From positions 1 to 35,065 of the forward strand of contig CADEEH010000045.1 in NCBI GenBank assembly GCA_902826305.1: a DNA stretch of 35,065 nucleotides, written 5' to 3'. A model generated the notes under the pieces. That model saw only the letters and a list, made by a program, of their open reading frames with translations, was not told the DNA's origin and searched no databases. Position 1 is the stretch's first letter. Each line of letters starts with the position of its first letter. The position numbers were made by a program, and so were the translations under genes. This stretch comes from an uncultured Burkholderiales bacterium. Its GTDB lineage: Bacteria > Pseudomonadota > Gammaproteobacteria > Burkholderiales > Burkholderiaceae_E. Positions 7,527-17,013 of this stretch are shown piece after piece.

Positions 7527-9605
7527 ATGAGCCGCCCCGCCCTGACCACGTTCGACCCGGCGCTGATCCGCGCCGCGCTGGTGGAAACGCTGCGCAAGCT
7601 CGATCCGCGTGTGCAGTGGCGCAATCCGGTGATGTTCGTCGTCTACGTGGGCAGCGTGTTCACGACGGCGCTGGCGATCGCGCGACCGGACGGATTCGCG
7701 GTCGGCGTGGCCGCGTGGCTCTGGTTCACCGTGCTCTTCGCCAACCTGGCCGAGGCGATCGCCGAAGGCCGCAGCAAGGCGCAGGCCGCCTCGCTGCGCG
7801 GACTGAAGAAGATGACCTTGGCCACGCGGCTCGACGGCGAGTACCGGCCCGGGCAGCAGAAGACCGCGATGTGCTGGCAGTCGGTGCAGGCCGACAGCCT
7901 GCGCAAGGGGGACGTCGTGCGGGTCGAGGCCGGCAACACGATTCCGGCCGACGGCGAGGTGATCGACGGCGTCGCCTCGGTCGACGAGAGTGCGATCACC
8001 GGCGAATCGGCGCCGGTGATCCGCGAGTCCGGCGGCGACTTCTCGGCCGTCACCGGCGGCACCCGGGTGCTGTCGGACTGGATCGTCGTGCGCGTCACCG
8101 TCGACCCGGGCGAGACCTTCGTCGACCGGATGATCGCGATGGTCGAGAACGCCAAGCGGCGCAAGACACCGAACGAGATCGCGCTGACCATCCTGCTGGT
8201 GGCACTGACCCTCGTGTTCCTGGGGGTGGTGGTCACGCTGCTGCCGTTCTCGGTCTTCGGCGTGCGGGTGTCGGGCAGCGGCGAGCCGGTGAGCCTGGTC
8301 ATCCTGGTGGCACTGCTGGTCTGCCTGATCCCGACCACGATCGCCGGGCTGCTCAGTGCGATCGGCGTGGCCGGCATGAGCCGCATGATGCAGGCCAACG
8401 TGATCGCCACCTCCGGGCGGGCGGTCGAGGCCGCCGGCGACGTGGACGTGCTGCTGCTGGACAAGACCGGCACCATCACACTCGGCAACCGGCAGGCGAG
8501 TGCGTTCATCCCCGCCGCGGGGATCAAGGAAGCGGACCTGGCCGACGCCGCGCAGATGGCGTCGCTGGCCGACGAGACACCCGAGGGCCGCAGCATCGTC
8601 GTGCTGGCCAAGCAGAAGTTCCAGTTGCGCGAGCGCGACCTCGCGTCGCTGGGCGCGAGCTTCGTGCACTTCACCGCGCAGACCCGGATGAGCGGGGCCG
8701 ACCTGCCGGGCGGCGAGGGCAGGCCACGCCCGCTGCGCAAGGGAGCGGCCGATGCCATCCGGCGCCATGTCGAGGCCCTGGGCGGAAGTTTTCCGGCCGC
8801 GTTGCAGAACGTCGTCGACGAGGTGGCCCGGCGCGGCAGCACGCCGCTGGTGGTGGCCGACGCGACCCGGGTGCTCGGTGTCGTCGAACTGAAGGACGTC
8901 GTCAAGGGCGGCATCCGGGAACGTTTCGCCGAACTGCGCCGGATGGGGATCAAGACAGTGATGGTCACCGGCGACAACCGGCTGACGGCGGCGGCGATCG
9001 CGGCCGAGGCCGGCGTCGACGACTTCCTCGCCGAGGCCACGCCCGAGGCCAAGCTCAAGCTGATCCGCGAGCACCAGGCCGCCGGCCGGCTGGTGGCGAT
9101 GACCGGCGACGGCACCAATGACGCGCCGGCGCTCGCCCAGGCCGACGTGGCGGTCGCGATGAACACCGGCACTCAGGCCGCCAAGGAGGCCGGCAACATG
9201 GTCGACCTCGACAGCAATCCGACCAAGCTGATCGAGATCGTCGAGACCGGCAAACAGATGCTGATGACCCGAGGCGCGCTGACCACGTTCAGCATCGCCA
9301 ACGACGTCGCCAAGTACTTCGCGATCGTTCCGGCGGCGTTCGTCGCCACCTACCCGCAGCTGGCTGCACTCGACGTGATGCATCTGACCAGTCCGGCCTC
9401 GGCGATCCTGTCGGCGGTGATCTTCAACGCGCTGATCATCGTCGTGCTGATCCCGCTGGCGCTGCAGGGCGTGGCCTACCGCGCGGTCGGTGCGGCCTCG
9501 CTGTTGCGGCGGAACCTGCTCGTCTACGGACTCGGCGGGATGATCGTGCCGTTCATCGGCATCAAGCTGATCGATCTGGCTCTGGCCGCGTTCGGCCTGG
9601 CCTGA
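7527..9605 (+). CDS. kdpB: KdpB, P-type ATPase catalytic subunit
   Basis: A 692-residue type IA P-type ATPase that powers KdpA. The actuator domain has the TGES loop (in [17 protein letters not shown]), whose Ser is the known inhibitory phosphorylation site in E. coli. The phosphorylation motif is [13 protein letters not shown] with Asp312. [10 protein letters not shown] lies in the nucleotide domain and the hinge reads [17 protein letters not shown]. Membrane helices lie at about 35-85, 220-285 and 590-690. Length is close to E. coli (682). Start is ATG 7527 with GAGGA six bases upstream. The intact catalytic motifs indicate a working pump. kdpC follows after twelve bases. Confidence 0.97.
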   Translation: MSRPALTTFDPALIRAALVETLRKLDPRVQWRNPVMFVVYVGSVFTTALAIARPDGFAVGVAAWLWFTVLFANLAEAIAEGRSKAQAASLRGLKKMTLATRLDGEYRPGQQKTAMCWQSVQADSLRKGDVVRVEAGNTIPADGEVIDGVASVDESAITGESAPVIRESGGDFSAVTGGTRVLSDWIVVRVTVDPGETFVDRMIAMVENAKRRKTPNEIALTILLVALTLVFLGVVVTLLPFSVFGVRVSGSGEPVSLVILVALLVCLIPTTIAGLLSAIGVAGMSRMMQANVIATSGRAVEAAGDVDVLLLDKTGTITLGNRQASAFIPAAGIKEADLADAAQMASLADETPEGRSIVVLAKQKFQLRERDLASLGASFVHFTAQTRMSGADLPGGEGRPRPLRKGAADAIRRHVEALGGSFPAALQNVVDEVARRGSTPLVVADATRVLGVVELKDVVKGGIRERFAELRRMGIKTVMVTGDNRLTAAAIAAEAGVDDFLAEATPEAKLKLIREHQAAGRLVAMTGDGTNDAPALAQADVAVAMNTGTQAAKEAGNMVDLDSNPTKLIEIVETGKQMLMTRGALTTFSIANDVAKYFAIVPAAFVATYPQLAALDVMHLTSPASAILSAVIFNALIIVVLIPLALQGVAYRAVGAASLLRRNLLVYGLGGMIVPFIGIKLIDLALAAFGLA

Positions 9606-9617
9606 GGAGAGGTATCC

Positions 9618-10193
9618 GTGAACTTCCAGCTCCGCCCCGCGGTGACGTTGTTCGTCGTGTTGTCCCTGGTCACCGGCCTGGTCTATCCGCTGCTGGTGAC
9701 CGGCGTCGCGCAACTCGCCTTCCCCGCGTCCGCCGATGGCGGCCTGATCGTGCAAGACGGCCGTGTCGTCGGAACGGAACTGATCGGCCAGTCGTTCAGC
9801 GACCCGAAGCACTTCTGGAGCCGGCCCTCGGCCACCGCACCGATGCCGTACAACGGCACCGCCTCGTCGGGTTCGAACCAGGGTCCGGGGCATCCGGCGC
9901 TGGCCGCGGCGGTCAGCGCCCGCGTGGCCGCGCTGCGGGACGCCGACCCATCCAACACGGCGCCGGTTCCGGTCGACCTGGTCACCGCATCGGCCAGCGG
10001 GCTGGATCCGCACATCAGCCGCGCGGCGGCGGACTACCAGGCAGCCCGTGTCGCGCGTGCCCGGTCGCTGCCCGCGGACCGTGTGCACGACCTCGTGGAG
10101 CGCCACACCGAAGGGCCGTGGCTGGGGTTCATCGGCGAGCCCCGGGTGCACGTGCTGCGGCTGAACCTGGCGCTCGATGGGATCGGGCGCTGA
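9618..10193 (+). CDS. kdpC: KdpC, accessory subunit of the K+ ATPase
   Basis: A 191-residue protein with a single N-terminal membrane helix (about residues 7-33) and a periplasmic domain. Start is GTG at 9618 with AGGAGAGG ahead of it. Family motifs are [43 protein letters not shown] and the conserved C-terminal [19 protein letters not shown]. KdpC caps KdpA and assists assembly and high-affinity K+ binding. In many genomes kdpD follows directly; here a corA-family gene lies between. Confidence 0.96.
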   Translation: MNFQLRPAVTLFVVLSLVTGLVYPLLVTGVAQLAFPASADGGLIVQDGRVVGTELIGQSFSDPKHFWSRPSATAPMPYNGTASSGSNQGPGHPALAAAVSARVAALRDADPSNTAPVPVDLVTASASGLDPHISRAAADYQAARVARARSLPADRVHDLVERHTEGPWLGFIGEPRVHVLRLNLALDGIGR

Positions 10194-10212
10194 AGCGCGG
10201 CATGGGAAGATG

Positions 10213-10228
10213 CCTCCGATGGAGGAGG
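10213..10228 (+). promoter_or_regulatory. Ribosome binding site of the corA-like gene, with small pairing arm
   Basis: AGGAGG at 10223-10228 lies seven bases before the ATG at 10236. It is preceded by CCTCC (10213-10217), which can pair with GGAGG (10221-10225) over a three-base loop. This could partly mask the ribosome binding site, as the larger hairpin does at the head of the operon. Confidence 0.45.
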
Positions 10229-10235
10229 ACGACCC

Positions 10236-11201
10236 ATGCTGATCAACTGCGTCGCGTACCAGGACGGCCGCAAGCTGGCCGACATCCCGATCGAGGAGAT
10301 CGACCAGTGGCTGCTCAAGCCCGGCTGTTTCGTCTGGGTGGCGCTGCGCGATGCGACCGACGACGAACTGCGGCTGATGCAGCAGGAATTCGACCTGCAC
10401 GAGCTGGCCGTCGAGGACGCCCGCAACGGTCACCAGCGCCCGAAGATCGAGGAATACGACAACGCGCTGTTCGTCGTGATGAAGCTGCCTGAGCTGCGCC
10501 AGGGCGAGCTCGAGACCGGCGAGGTCGCGATCTTCGTCGGCGTGAACTTCGTGCTTTCGGTCCGCAACAACAGCCGGCAGGGGTTCCTCGGCGTGCGCGA
10601 GCGCTGCGAACGCGAACCCGACCATCTGAAGCAGGGCGCGGGCTTCGTCCTCTACGCGCTGATGGACGCGGTGGTCGACCGCTACTTCCCGATCCTGGAT
10701 GTGATGGAGACCGATCTCGAGGAGATCGAGAGCCGGATCTTCGAGCGTGGCACCGCGCGCTGGAACATCCAGCGCCTGTATGCGCTGAAGCGGCGCGCCA
10801 CGGAGCTGCGCCATGCGGTCGCGCCGCTGCTCGAGGTCGCCGGCAAGCTGCACGGCGGTCGTGTACCCGCGGTCTGCTCGCGCAGCCAGGAGTACTTCCG
10901 CGACGTGCACGACCACCTGGCCCGGATCAACGGCGCGATCGACGGGATCCGCGACACGATCGGCACGGCGATCCAGGTCAACCTGTCGACGGTGACGATC
11001 GAGGAATCGGAGACCACCAAGCGCCTGGCGGCCTGGGCCGCGATCTTCGCGGTCTCGACGGCGCTGGCCGGCATCTGGGGCATGAACTTCGAACACATGC
11101 CCGAACTGAAGTGGACCTACGGATATCCGATGGCGCTGGGCGTGATCGCGACCTCGGCCGGCCTGCTGTTCTGGCGCTTCCGTCGGGCCGGCTGGCTCTG
11201 A
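10236..11201 (+). CDS. corA: CorA-family divalent cation transporter inside the kdp operon
   Basis: A 321-residue CorA-type channel. It has a cytosolic alpha/beta domain, a long coiled helical stalk (about 140-255), two C-terminal membrane helices (about 262-281 and 297-315), and the signature GMN at 282-284 in AGIWGMNFEHMPEL. The GMN motif forms the selectivity filter for Mg2+ (also Co2+ or Ni2+). The next residues (FEHMPEL) keep the acidic character of the periplasmic loop. Start is ATG 10236 with AGGAGG upstream. It lies 42 bases after kdpC and two bases before the kdpD start, so it appears co-transcribed with the potassium pump. Whether it moves Mg2+ or another ion cannot be told; ZntB-type exporters share the fold. 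Confidence 0.92.
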   Translation: MLINCVAYQDGRKLADIPIEEIDQWLLKPGCFVWVALRDATDDELRLMQQEFDLHELAVEDARNGHQRPKIEEYDNALFVVMKLPELRQGELETGEVAIFVGVNFVLSVRNNSRQGFLGVRERCEREPDHLKQGAGFVLYALMDAVVDRYFPILDVMETDLEEIESRIFERGTARWNIQRLYALKRRATELRHAVAPLLEVAGKLHGGRVPAVCSRSQEYFRDVHDHLARINGAIDGIRDTIGTAIQVNLSTVTIEESETTKRLAAWAAIFAVSTALAGIWGMNFEHMPELKWTYGYPMALGVIATSAGLLFWRFRRAGWL

Positions 11202-11203
11202 TC

Positions 11204-13906
11204 ATGCTCGCCGGTGACCGGCCCGACCCGGACCACCTGCTGCGGCAGATGCGGCAGGACGAGGCGAAGGCGCGCCGCGGCAAGCTGAAGATCTTCTTCG
11301 GCGCCTCGGCCGGTGTCGGCAAGACCTACGCGATGCTGGCCGCCGCCCGGTCGGCGCAGGCCCGGGGAACGGCACTGATCGTCGGTCTGGTGGAAACCCA
11401 CGGCCGCGCCGAGACCGAGCTGATGGCGCGCGACCTGCCGCGGCTGGCGCTGAAGTCCGTGCCCCACCGCGACCAGGTGCTGCAGGAGTTCGATCTCGAC
11501 GCCGCACTGGCGTATGGGCAGGCCCATGCCGAGCCGCTGGTGCTGCTGGACGAACTGGCGCACAGCAACGCACCGGGCTCGCGCCACCCCAAGCGCTGGC
11601 AGGACGTCGAGGAGATGCTCGACGCGGGCATCGACGTCTGGACGACGATGAACGTGCAGCACCTGGAGAGCCTGAACGACATCGTCAGCGGCATCACCGG
11701 CATCCGCATCCGGGAGACGGTGCCCGACCGCCTGTTCGACGAGGCCGACGAAGTCGTGGTCGTGGACCTGCCGCCGGACGAACTGCTCGAGCGGCTGAAG
11801 GCGGGCAAGGTCTATCTGCCCCAACAGGCCGAACGTGCGGTTGCGAACTTCTTTCGCAAGGGCAACCTGCTCGCCCTGCGCGAACTGGCCCTGCGCCGCA
11901 CCGCCGACCGTGTCGACGGCGAGATGCAGGCCTACCGGCGGCGCAGTTCGGTGCAGTCTGTCTGGCCGAACCGGGAGGCGCTGCTCGCCTGCGTCGGCAC
12001 CGGCGACAGCGGCGAGAAGGTGGTGCGCGCCTGTGCCCGGCTGGCCGCCCAGCTCGACGTCCCGTGGCACGCGGTGCACGTCGAGACACCCGCGGTGCAT
12101 CGCCTGCCGGAGGCGCGGCGCGAGCAGGCGCTGCGGGTGCTGAAACTGGCCCAGGAACTCGGCGCGATCGTGGCCACACCGGCCGCGCCGCAGGTTGCCG
12201 CCGCGCTGGTGCGTTACGCACGTGAGCACAATCTGTCCCGCCTGGTGGTCGGCCTGTCGACGCGCCGTTGGCCCTGGCAGCGATCACCGGCCGATCGTGT
12301 CGCCGAACTCGCGGACGACCTCGACGTGGTGCAGGTCGCGCTGCCGGCCGCGGTGCGCGGGCCGCCGTCGACCGCGTCGGCGACCGCTCTGGCAGGCGAG
12401 TTGCCGTGGCGCGGCTACGCGGCCGCGGTGGCCGCCTGCATCGTGACCGCGTTGCTGGCCACGCCGCTGCTCGGCCTGCTCGAGCTCACCAACATCGTGA
12501 TGATCTTCCTGCTGGCCGTCGTCGGCGTGGCCTGGTTCCACGGGCGCGGGCCGGCGGTGGTGGCCGCGTTCCTCGGCGTGGCGCTGTTCGACTTCTTCTT
12601 CGTGCCGCCGCGTTTCTCGTTCGGGGTCAGCGATGTGCAGTACCTGGTGACCTTCGCGGTCATGGGGGTGGTGGCGCTTGCGATCGGCCAGCTGACCGCC
12701 GGGCTCAAGGTGCAGGCCGAGGCGGCGACACTGCGCGAGCATCGGATGCGCGGGCTGTACGAGATGTCACGCGACCTGTCCTCGGCGCTGATGCCCGACG
12801 AGGTGGCGGCGATCGGCGCGCGTTTCCTGCGCGCGGAGTTCGATGCCAAGGCGACCGTGCTCGCTGCCGACGAGAACGATCGGCTGGCGGCGCTGGCCGG
12901 TGGAACGGCGGCGGTCGACGACGCGGTCGCGCAGTGGGCGTTCGATCGCGGCGAGGCCGCCGGCTTCGGAACCGACACACTGGCTGCCAGCGCCTGCCTG
13001 ATGCTGCCGTTGAAATCGCCGATGCGGATTCGTGGCGTGCTGGCGGTCGAGCCGGCCGACCGCCACACCCTGGGCCCGGACCAGCGCCGGCTGTTGGAGA
13101 CCTGTGCCTCGCTGCTGGCGATCTCGCTGGAGCGCATCCACTACATCGACGTGGCGCAGAAGAGCACCGTGCAGATCGAGTCCGAGCGGCTGCGCAACTC
13201 GCTGCTGTCGACGATCTCGCACGACCTGCGCACGCCGCTCGCGGCGCTGGTCGGGCTGGCCGACACGCTGGTGATGACGGCGCCGGCGCTTGCGGCCGAT
13301 CAGCGCGAGCTCGCCGGTGCGATCCGCGAATCCGCGCTGCGGATGAACGCGATGGTCGGCAACCTGCTGGACATGGCGCGCCTGCAGGCCGGCGCGGTCC
13401 CGATGCGCCGCGAGTGGCAGCCGTTCGAGGAGGTTGTCGGCAGCGCGCTGGCCGCGTGTGCCGCCGCGCTGCAGGGGCGCCCGATCCGGGTCAGGTTGCC
13501 CGAGTCGATGCCGCTGCTGCACCTGGACGCGGTGCTGTTCGAGCGGGTGCTGGTCAACCTGCTGGAGAACGCCGCCAAGTACACAGCGCCCGGCACTCCG
13601 ATCGAGGTCTCGGCCGAGGTGTCGCCGTCGACGGTGACGATCTTCGTCGACGACGAGGGTCCGGGCCTGCCCGCGGGCAGGGAGGACGTCCTGTTCGACA
13701 AGTTCGAACGGGGCAGCAAGGAGGGCGCGACCCCGGGGGTGGGGCTCGGCCTGGCCATCGCCCGTGCGATCGTGCTCGCGCACCAGGGAACGATCCGCGC
13801 CGAGAACCGACCGGGGGCCGACGGCTTCGCGGGGGCGCGCTTCACGATCGAACTGCCGCGCGGCGAGCCGCCGGCGGACGATGGCAGCTCGAGCGCCAGG
13901 CACTAA
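11204..13906 (+). CDS. kdpD: KdpD, potassium/turgor sensor histidine kinase
   Basis: A 900-residue sensor kinase, near the 894 of E. coli. Domains in order: the KdpD N-terminal domain with Walker A GASAGVGKT (33-41) and LLDELAHSNAPGSRHPKRW; a universal-stress-protein-like domain (about 250-380) that binds c-di-AMP in some species; four close membrane helices (DUF4118, about 400-500); a GAF-like region; HisKA with SHDLRTPLAALVG and phospho-acceptor His673, the same number as in E. coli; and a HATPase domain with LLENAAKYT, DDEGPGLP and GVGLGLAIA. The frame is open upstream to 11111, but that overlaps corA. ATG 11204, two bases after the corA stop, gives the normal N-terminus and suggests translational coupling. 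KdpD phosphorylates KdpE under K+ limitation or osmotic stress. Confidence 0.96.
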   Translation: MLAGDRPDPDHLLRQMRQDEAKARRGKLKIFFGASAGVGKTYAMLAAARSAQARGTALIVGLVETHGRAETELMARDLPRLALKSVPHRDQVLQEFDLDAALAYGQAHAEPLVLLDELAHSNAPGSRHPKRWQDVEEMLDAGIDVWTTMNVQHLESLNDIVSGITGIRIRETVPDRLFDEADEVVVVDLPPDELLERLKAGKVYLPQQAERAVANFFRKGNLLALRELALRRTADRVDGEMQAYRRRSSVQSVWPNREALLACVGTGDSGEKVVRACARLAAQLDVPWHAVHVETPAVHRLPEARREQALRVLKLAQELGAIVATPAAPQVAAALVRYAREHNLSRLVVGLSTRRWPWQRSPADRVAELADDLDVVQVALPAAVRGPPSTASATALAGELPWRGYAAAVAACIVTALLATPLLGLLELTNIVMIFLLAVVGVAWFHGRGPAVVAAFLGVALFDFFFVPPRFSFGVSDVQYLVTFAVMGVVALAIGQLTAGLKVQAEAATLREHRMRGLYEMSRDLSSALMPDEVAAIGARFLRAEFDAKATVLAADENDRLAALAGGTAAVDDAVAQWAFDRGEAAGFGTDTLAASACLMLPLKSPMRIRGVLAVEPADRHTLGPDQRRLLETCASLLAISLERIHYIDVAQKSTVQIESERLRNSLLSTISHDLRTPLAALVGLADTLVMTAPALAADQRELAGAIRESALRMNAMVGNLLDMARLQAGAVPMRREWQPFEEVVGSALAACAAALQGRPIRVRLPESMPLLHLDAVLFERVLVNLLENAAKYTAPGTPIEVSAEVSPSTVTIFVDDEGPGLPAGREDVLFDKFERGSKEGATPGVGLGLAIARAIVLAHQGTIRAENRPGADGFAGARFTIELPRGEPPADDGSSSARH

Positions 13907-13915
13907 GATCACATC

Positions 13916-14605
13916 ATGGAACCGCGCGCACGCATCCTGGTCGTCGAGGACGAACCCGACATCCGTCGTTTCGTGCGCATGACGCTGGAGGCCGAAGGCC
14001 ACGAGGTCTTCGAGGCGGCGACCGTCCAACGCGGCCTGATCGACGCGGGCAGCCGGCGTCCCGACCTGGCGATCATCGACCTCGGCCTGCCGGACGGCGA
14101 CGGCGTCGGCCTGATCCGCGAACTGCGGACCTGGTCCGCGGCCGCGATGATCGTGTTGTCGGCGCGCAGCGCCGAAACGGACAAGATCGGCGCGCTCGAT
14201 GCCGGCGCCGACGACTACCTGGTCAAGCCATTCGGCGCCGGGGAACTGCTGGCGCGGGTGCGGGCCCAGTTGCGTCGGCAGACACTGGCAAATGCCGGTG
14301 CGGATCCGGTGCTGCGGTTCGGTACCGTCAGCGTCGATCTGGCCCGGCGCGTGGTCGAACGCGACGGCCAGCCGCTGCACCTGACCCCGATCGAATACCG
14401 GCTGCTGACCCACCTGGCGTCCCAGCCCGACCGGGTCGTCACCCACCAGCACCTGCTGAAGGCGGTCTGGGGACCGGGCCATGCCGAGGACACCCATTAC
14501 GTCCGGGTCCACATGGCCAACCTGCGCAAGAAGGTCGAGGACGATCCGTCGATGCCCAGGCACCTGCTGACCGAAGCCGGCGTCGGCTACCGCTTCAGGC
14601 CGTGA
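13916..14605 (+). CDS. kdpE: KdpE, OmpR-family response regulator of the kdp operon
   Basis: A 229-residue response regulator. The receiver has an acidic pocket VVEDEPD (about 9-15), phospho-acceptor Asp55 in AIIDLGLPDGD, Thr/Ser switch region VLSARSA, and Lys in DDYLVKPFGAGE. The C-terminal winged helix carries LTPIEYRLLTHLASQPDRVV and THYVRVHMANLRKKVE, the OmpR/PhoB pattern. It starts nine bases after the kdpD stop. It probably binds the CTTGR array at 5447-5500 to activate its own operon. It ends six bases before the convergent aldehyde dehydrogenase gene; no terminator is visible in that gap. Confidence 0.97.
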   Translation: MEPRARILVVEDEPDIRRFVRMTLEAEGHEVFEAATVQRGLIDAGSRRPDLAIIDLGLPDGDGVGLIRELRTWSAAAMIVLSARSAETDKIGALDAGADDYLVKPFGAGELLARVRAQLRRQTLANAGADPVLRFGTVSVDLARRVVERDGQPLHLTPIEYRLLTHLASQPDRVVTHQHLLKAVWGPGHAEDTHYVRVHMANLRKKVEDDPSMPRHLLTEAGVGYRFRP

Positions 14606-14611
14606 CGACCC

Positions 14612-16051
14612 TCAGACGTTCATCACCGCGATCGCACGCACGTTCAGATACGCCTCCAGCGCCTCCGGCCCGCCCTCCGAACCGTAGCCCGAGTCCTTGA
14701 CACCGCCGAACGGCATCTCGGCCGAGGGCATCGCCGGCATGTTGATCCACAACATGCCGACCTCGACGCGACGTGTGAGCAGGTCGGCATTCTTCAGCGA
14801 GCGGGTGAACGCGTAGCCGGCGAGCCCATAGGGCAGCCGGTTGGCCTCGGCGATCGCCTCGTCGACGGTCTCGACGGTGCGGATCGCGGCCAGCGGGCCG
14901 AATGGCTCGTCGTTGAACACCTTGGCCTGCAGCGGCACATCGGATAACACGGTCGGCTGCCAGAAGTTGCCGGTGTCACCGATGCGTTCGCCGCCGGCGA
15001 GCACGGTGGCCCCGCGCTCGATCGCGTCCTTCGTGAACTCGGTCATCGCGGTCAGCCGGCGCGGATTGGCCAGCGGGCCCATCTGGGTGCCGTCGGCGAG
15101 GCCGTCACCGACCTTCAGTCCCTGCGCGTGTTTCGCCAGTTCGGCGGCGAACTCCGGCGCGATGCGCCGGTGCACCAGGAAGCGCGTCGGCGAGATGCAG
15201 ACCTGGCCCGCGTTGCGGAACTTCGCGCCGCCGGCGCTCTTGACCGCCAGCGCGATGTCCGCGTCCTCGCAGACGATCACCGGCGCGTGACCGCCGAGTT
15301 CCATCGTCACCCGTTTCATGTGCTGGCCGGCGAGCGCGGCGAGTTGCTTGCCGACCGGGGTCGAGCCGGTGAAGGTGATCTTGCGGATCGCCGGATGCGG
15401 AATCAGGTACGCCGAGATCTGCGCCGGGTTGCCGTAGACGAGGCCGAGCACGCCCGGCGGCAGACCGGCGTCGGCGAAGGCACGGATCAGCGCGGCCGGT
15501 GCGGCGGGGGTCTCCTCGGCCGCCTTGACCAGCATCGAACAGCCGGAGGCCAGCGCGGCGCCGACCTTGCGCACCACCTGGTTGATCGGGAAATTCCACG
15601 GCGTGAAGGCCGCCACCGGCCCGACCGGATCCTTCAGCACCAACTGGCGCAGCGCCGGGTTGCCGCGCGACGGCACGATGCGGCCATAGACGCGGGGGCC
15701 TTCATCGGCGAACCATTCGATGATGTCGGCGGCGGCCATTGCTTCGCCCTTCGCCTCGGCGAGCGGTTTGCCCTGCTCCTGGGTCAGCACGCGTGCGATA
15801 TCCGCGGCGCGTTCCCGCATCAGGACCGCCGCGCGGCGCATGATGCGGCCGCGTTCGACCGGCGCCAGGTCGCGCCATGTCTCGAAGCCCTTCTTCGCGG
15901 CTTCGAGCGCGGCATCCAGATCGGGTGTGCCGGCGTGGGCGACGCGGCCGATCTCCCGGCCGTTGGCCGGATTCAGGACCGCAAGGGTTCGGCCATCGGC
16001 GGCATCGCGCCACTGGCCGTCGATGAACAGCTGGGTGTTGGGATAGTTCAT
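14612..16051 (-). CDS. NAD(P)-dependent aldehyde dehydrogenase, succinate-semialdehyde type
   Basis: A 479-residue enzyme of the ALDH superfamily that oxidises an aldehyde to its acid. Catalytic Cys285 is in [12 protein letters not shown], general base Glu251 in [10 protein letters not shown], and the oxyanion Asn in [18 protein letters not shown] is the cofactor loop. Length and motifs fit the GabD/succinate-semialdehyde dehydrogenase subfamily (also close to glutarate-semialdehyde and alpha-ketoglutarate-semialdehyde enzymes), so the exact substrate is inferred. Start [14 protein letters not shown] at 16051 matches the family N-terminus; an ATG 36 bases further out (16087) is in frame but adds nothing family-like. 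No strong Shine-Dalgarno sequence precedes it. The gene stands alone, convergent with kdpE. Confidence 0.9.
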   Translation of the reverse strand: MNYPNTQLFIDGQWRDAADGRTLAVLNPANGREIGRVAHAGTPDLDAALEAAKKGFETWRDLAPVERGRIMRRAAVLMRERAADIARVLTQEQGKPLAEAKGEAMAAADIIEWFADEGPRVYGRIVPSRGNPALRQLVLKDPVGPVAAFTPWNFPINQVVRKVGAALASGCSMLVKAAEETPAAPAALIRAFADAGLPPGVLGLVYGNPAQISAYLIPHPAIRKITFTGSTPVGKQLAALAGQHMKRVTMELGGHAPVIVCEDADIALAVKSAGGAKFRNAGQVCISPTRFLVHRRIAPEFAAELAKHAQGLKVGDGLADGTQMGPLANPRRLTAMTEFTKDAIERGATVLAGGERIGDTGNFWQPTVLSDVPLQAKVFNDEPFGPLAAIRTVETVDEAIAEANRLPYGLAGYAFTRSLKNADLLTRRVEVGMLWINMPAMPSAEMPFGGVKDSGYGSEGGPEALEAYLNVRAIAVMNV

Positions 16052-16184
16052 GTTCGCGATGGTAGTCGATCCGCGGCACGGACCCACGGAGGAACCTGCG
16101 CCCGGGGCATGGAGTTTGCGTCACAGCCTGGTCGGGCGCGCCGCGGGCGGCCTGCGCATGGTTTCCCTGTCGAGGAGAGAAGTG

Positions 16185-16538
16185 ATGCCGACCGATCACC
16201 TGGACCGACACCAGGACGCCGCAGTCCGGCACGTTCCGGGCGGGGAACACGAGGGCCGACCGATTCGTCTCGGCCCGCTGCTCGTCGTGCTGGTCTCGGG
16301 GCTGCTGCTGGTCGGTGCCGTCGGCGCGCGACGTGCACCGACGGACCGTTTTCGTGGGCCGGGTTCGCGGCGTCGCGCCGGCTCCGGGCGCGGCCGGCCG
16401 GCCAGGGCAGCGCCGGCATCGGTGGCGGCCGACGACTCGTCCTTGACATCCGTCGCCGGCGAGGAGGATCCGGGGGCGTCGATCGACCTCGATACGGATC
16501 GTGACAGCGGCCGGTGGGGCACGCTCAGGTCGACGTGA
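16185..16538 (+). CDS. Possible small single-pass membrane protein, unknown function
   Basis: A 117-codon frame starting at ATG 16185, with GGAGAGA eight bases upstream. It has a polar His-rich N-terminus, one good membrane helix (about residues 33-50, GPLLVVLVSGLLLVGAVGA), a very basic Arg/Gly/Pro stretch, and an acidic C-terminus (EEDPGASIDLDTDRD). I recognise no family. The good ribosome binding site and plausible helix favour translation; lack of similarity and low complexity argue for caution. The end of the frame overlaps the hairpin at 16524-16551. It lies divergent from the aldehyde dehydrogenase gene and convergent with the chemosensory operon. Confidence 0.45.
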   Translation: MPTDHLDRHQDAAVRHVPGGEHEGRPIRLGPLLVVLVSGLLLVGAVGARRAPTDRFRGPGSRRRAGSGRGRPARAAPASVAADDSSLTSVAGEEDPGASIDLDTDRDSGRWGTLRST

Positions 16539-16551
16539 GTGTTGACCTGAG
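16524..16551. terminator. Strong hairpin between convergent genes, possible terminator of the chemosensory operon
   Basis: CTCAGGTCGAC (16524-16534) pairs with GTTGACCTGAG (16541-16551): eleven pairs with one G-T wobble and a six-base loop. It lies 52 bases beyond the stop of the last chemosensory gene and overlaps the end of the small plus-strand frame. No U-tract follows on either strand, so it is not a classic Rho-independent terminator. Confidence 0.4.
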
Positions 16552-16583
16552 TGTCGACCTGAGTGTCGACCTGAGTGTCGAGG
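16529..16583 (+). repeat. 12-bp tandem repeat (about 4.5 copies)
   Basis: Units GTCGACGTGAGT, GTTGACCTGAGT, GTCGACCTGAGT and GTCGACCTGAGT lie end to end, followed by a partial unit (GTCGAGG). Each unit contains the palindrome GTCGAC or its GTTGAC variant. Two units are identical and two differ by one base each from them. Confidence 0.9.
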
Positions 16584-16602
16584 ACCGACCCGGGCGCCGA
16601 TG

Positions 16603-16968
16603 TCAGGACCCGGGCAGCAGCTGGCGGATCACCTTCACCAGGTCGGCCCCGGCGACCGGCTTGACCAGCCAGCCGGTGGCCCCGCTCTTCTTCGCCTCGT
16701 CGCGTTTGGCCTGCTGGCTTTCGGTGGTCAGCGCCAGGATCGGCGTGAAGCGCAGCAGCTTGCGTGCCTCGCGGATCAGCGAGATGCCATCGAGTTTCGG
16801 CATGTTGATGTCGGTGATGATCAGGTCGGGTTTCAGTCCGGCCTTGAGCCTGACCAGTGCCGCCTCGCCGTCGCCGGCCGTCTCGACCTTGAAGCCGCTG
16901 ATCTCCAGCGTGCCCTTCAGGCTCATCAGCATGGTCGCCGAGTCATCGATCAGGAACACGCTTTTCAT
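16603..16968 (-). CDS. CheY-like single-domain response regulator (last gene of chemosensory operon)
   Basis: A 121-residue stand-alone receiver. Its acidic pocket is Asp8-Asp9, the phospho-acceptor Asp53 is in IITDINMPKLDG, Thr81-Thr82 in LALTTES, and Lys103 in GWLVKPVAG. Trp100 takes the place of the usual aromatic switch Tyr/Phe. It has no output domain, so it must act by binding a partner such as a motor or an enzyme. It follows the short chemoreceptor-like gene by 45 bases and has GGAGA eight bases before its ATG. It is one of three single-domain receivers in the operon, so at least one may be a phosphate sink or feed a non-flagellar output. Confidence 0.93.
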   Translation of the reverse strand: MKSVFLIDDSATMLMSLKGTLEISGFKVETAGDGEAALVRLKAGLKPDLIITDINMPKLDGISLIREARKLLRFTPILALTTESQQAKRDEAKKSGATGWLVKPVAGADLVKVIRQLLPGS

Positions 16969-17013
16969 GGGTCGATCTCCAGGGAAGGCCGGATGTTCGC
17001 GCCGGTCGCCGCA

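Noticed and set aside
5334-11096. A 1920-codon open frame on the minus strand across the kdp operon
   Set aside because: It lies antisense to kdpA, kdpB, kdpC and corA, all of which have clear family motifs. The product is Arg/His/Asp/Gln-rich low complexity, as expected for the antisense frame of GC-rich genes.
16529-16583. CRISPR-like array
   Set aside because: Units are only 12 bp with no spacers between them and no cas genes nearby; it is a simple tandem repeat.
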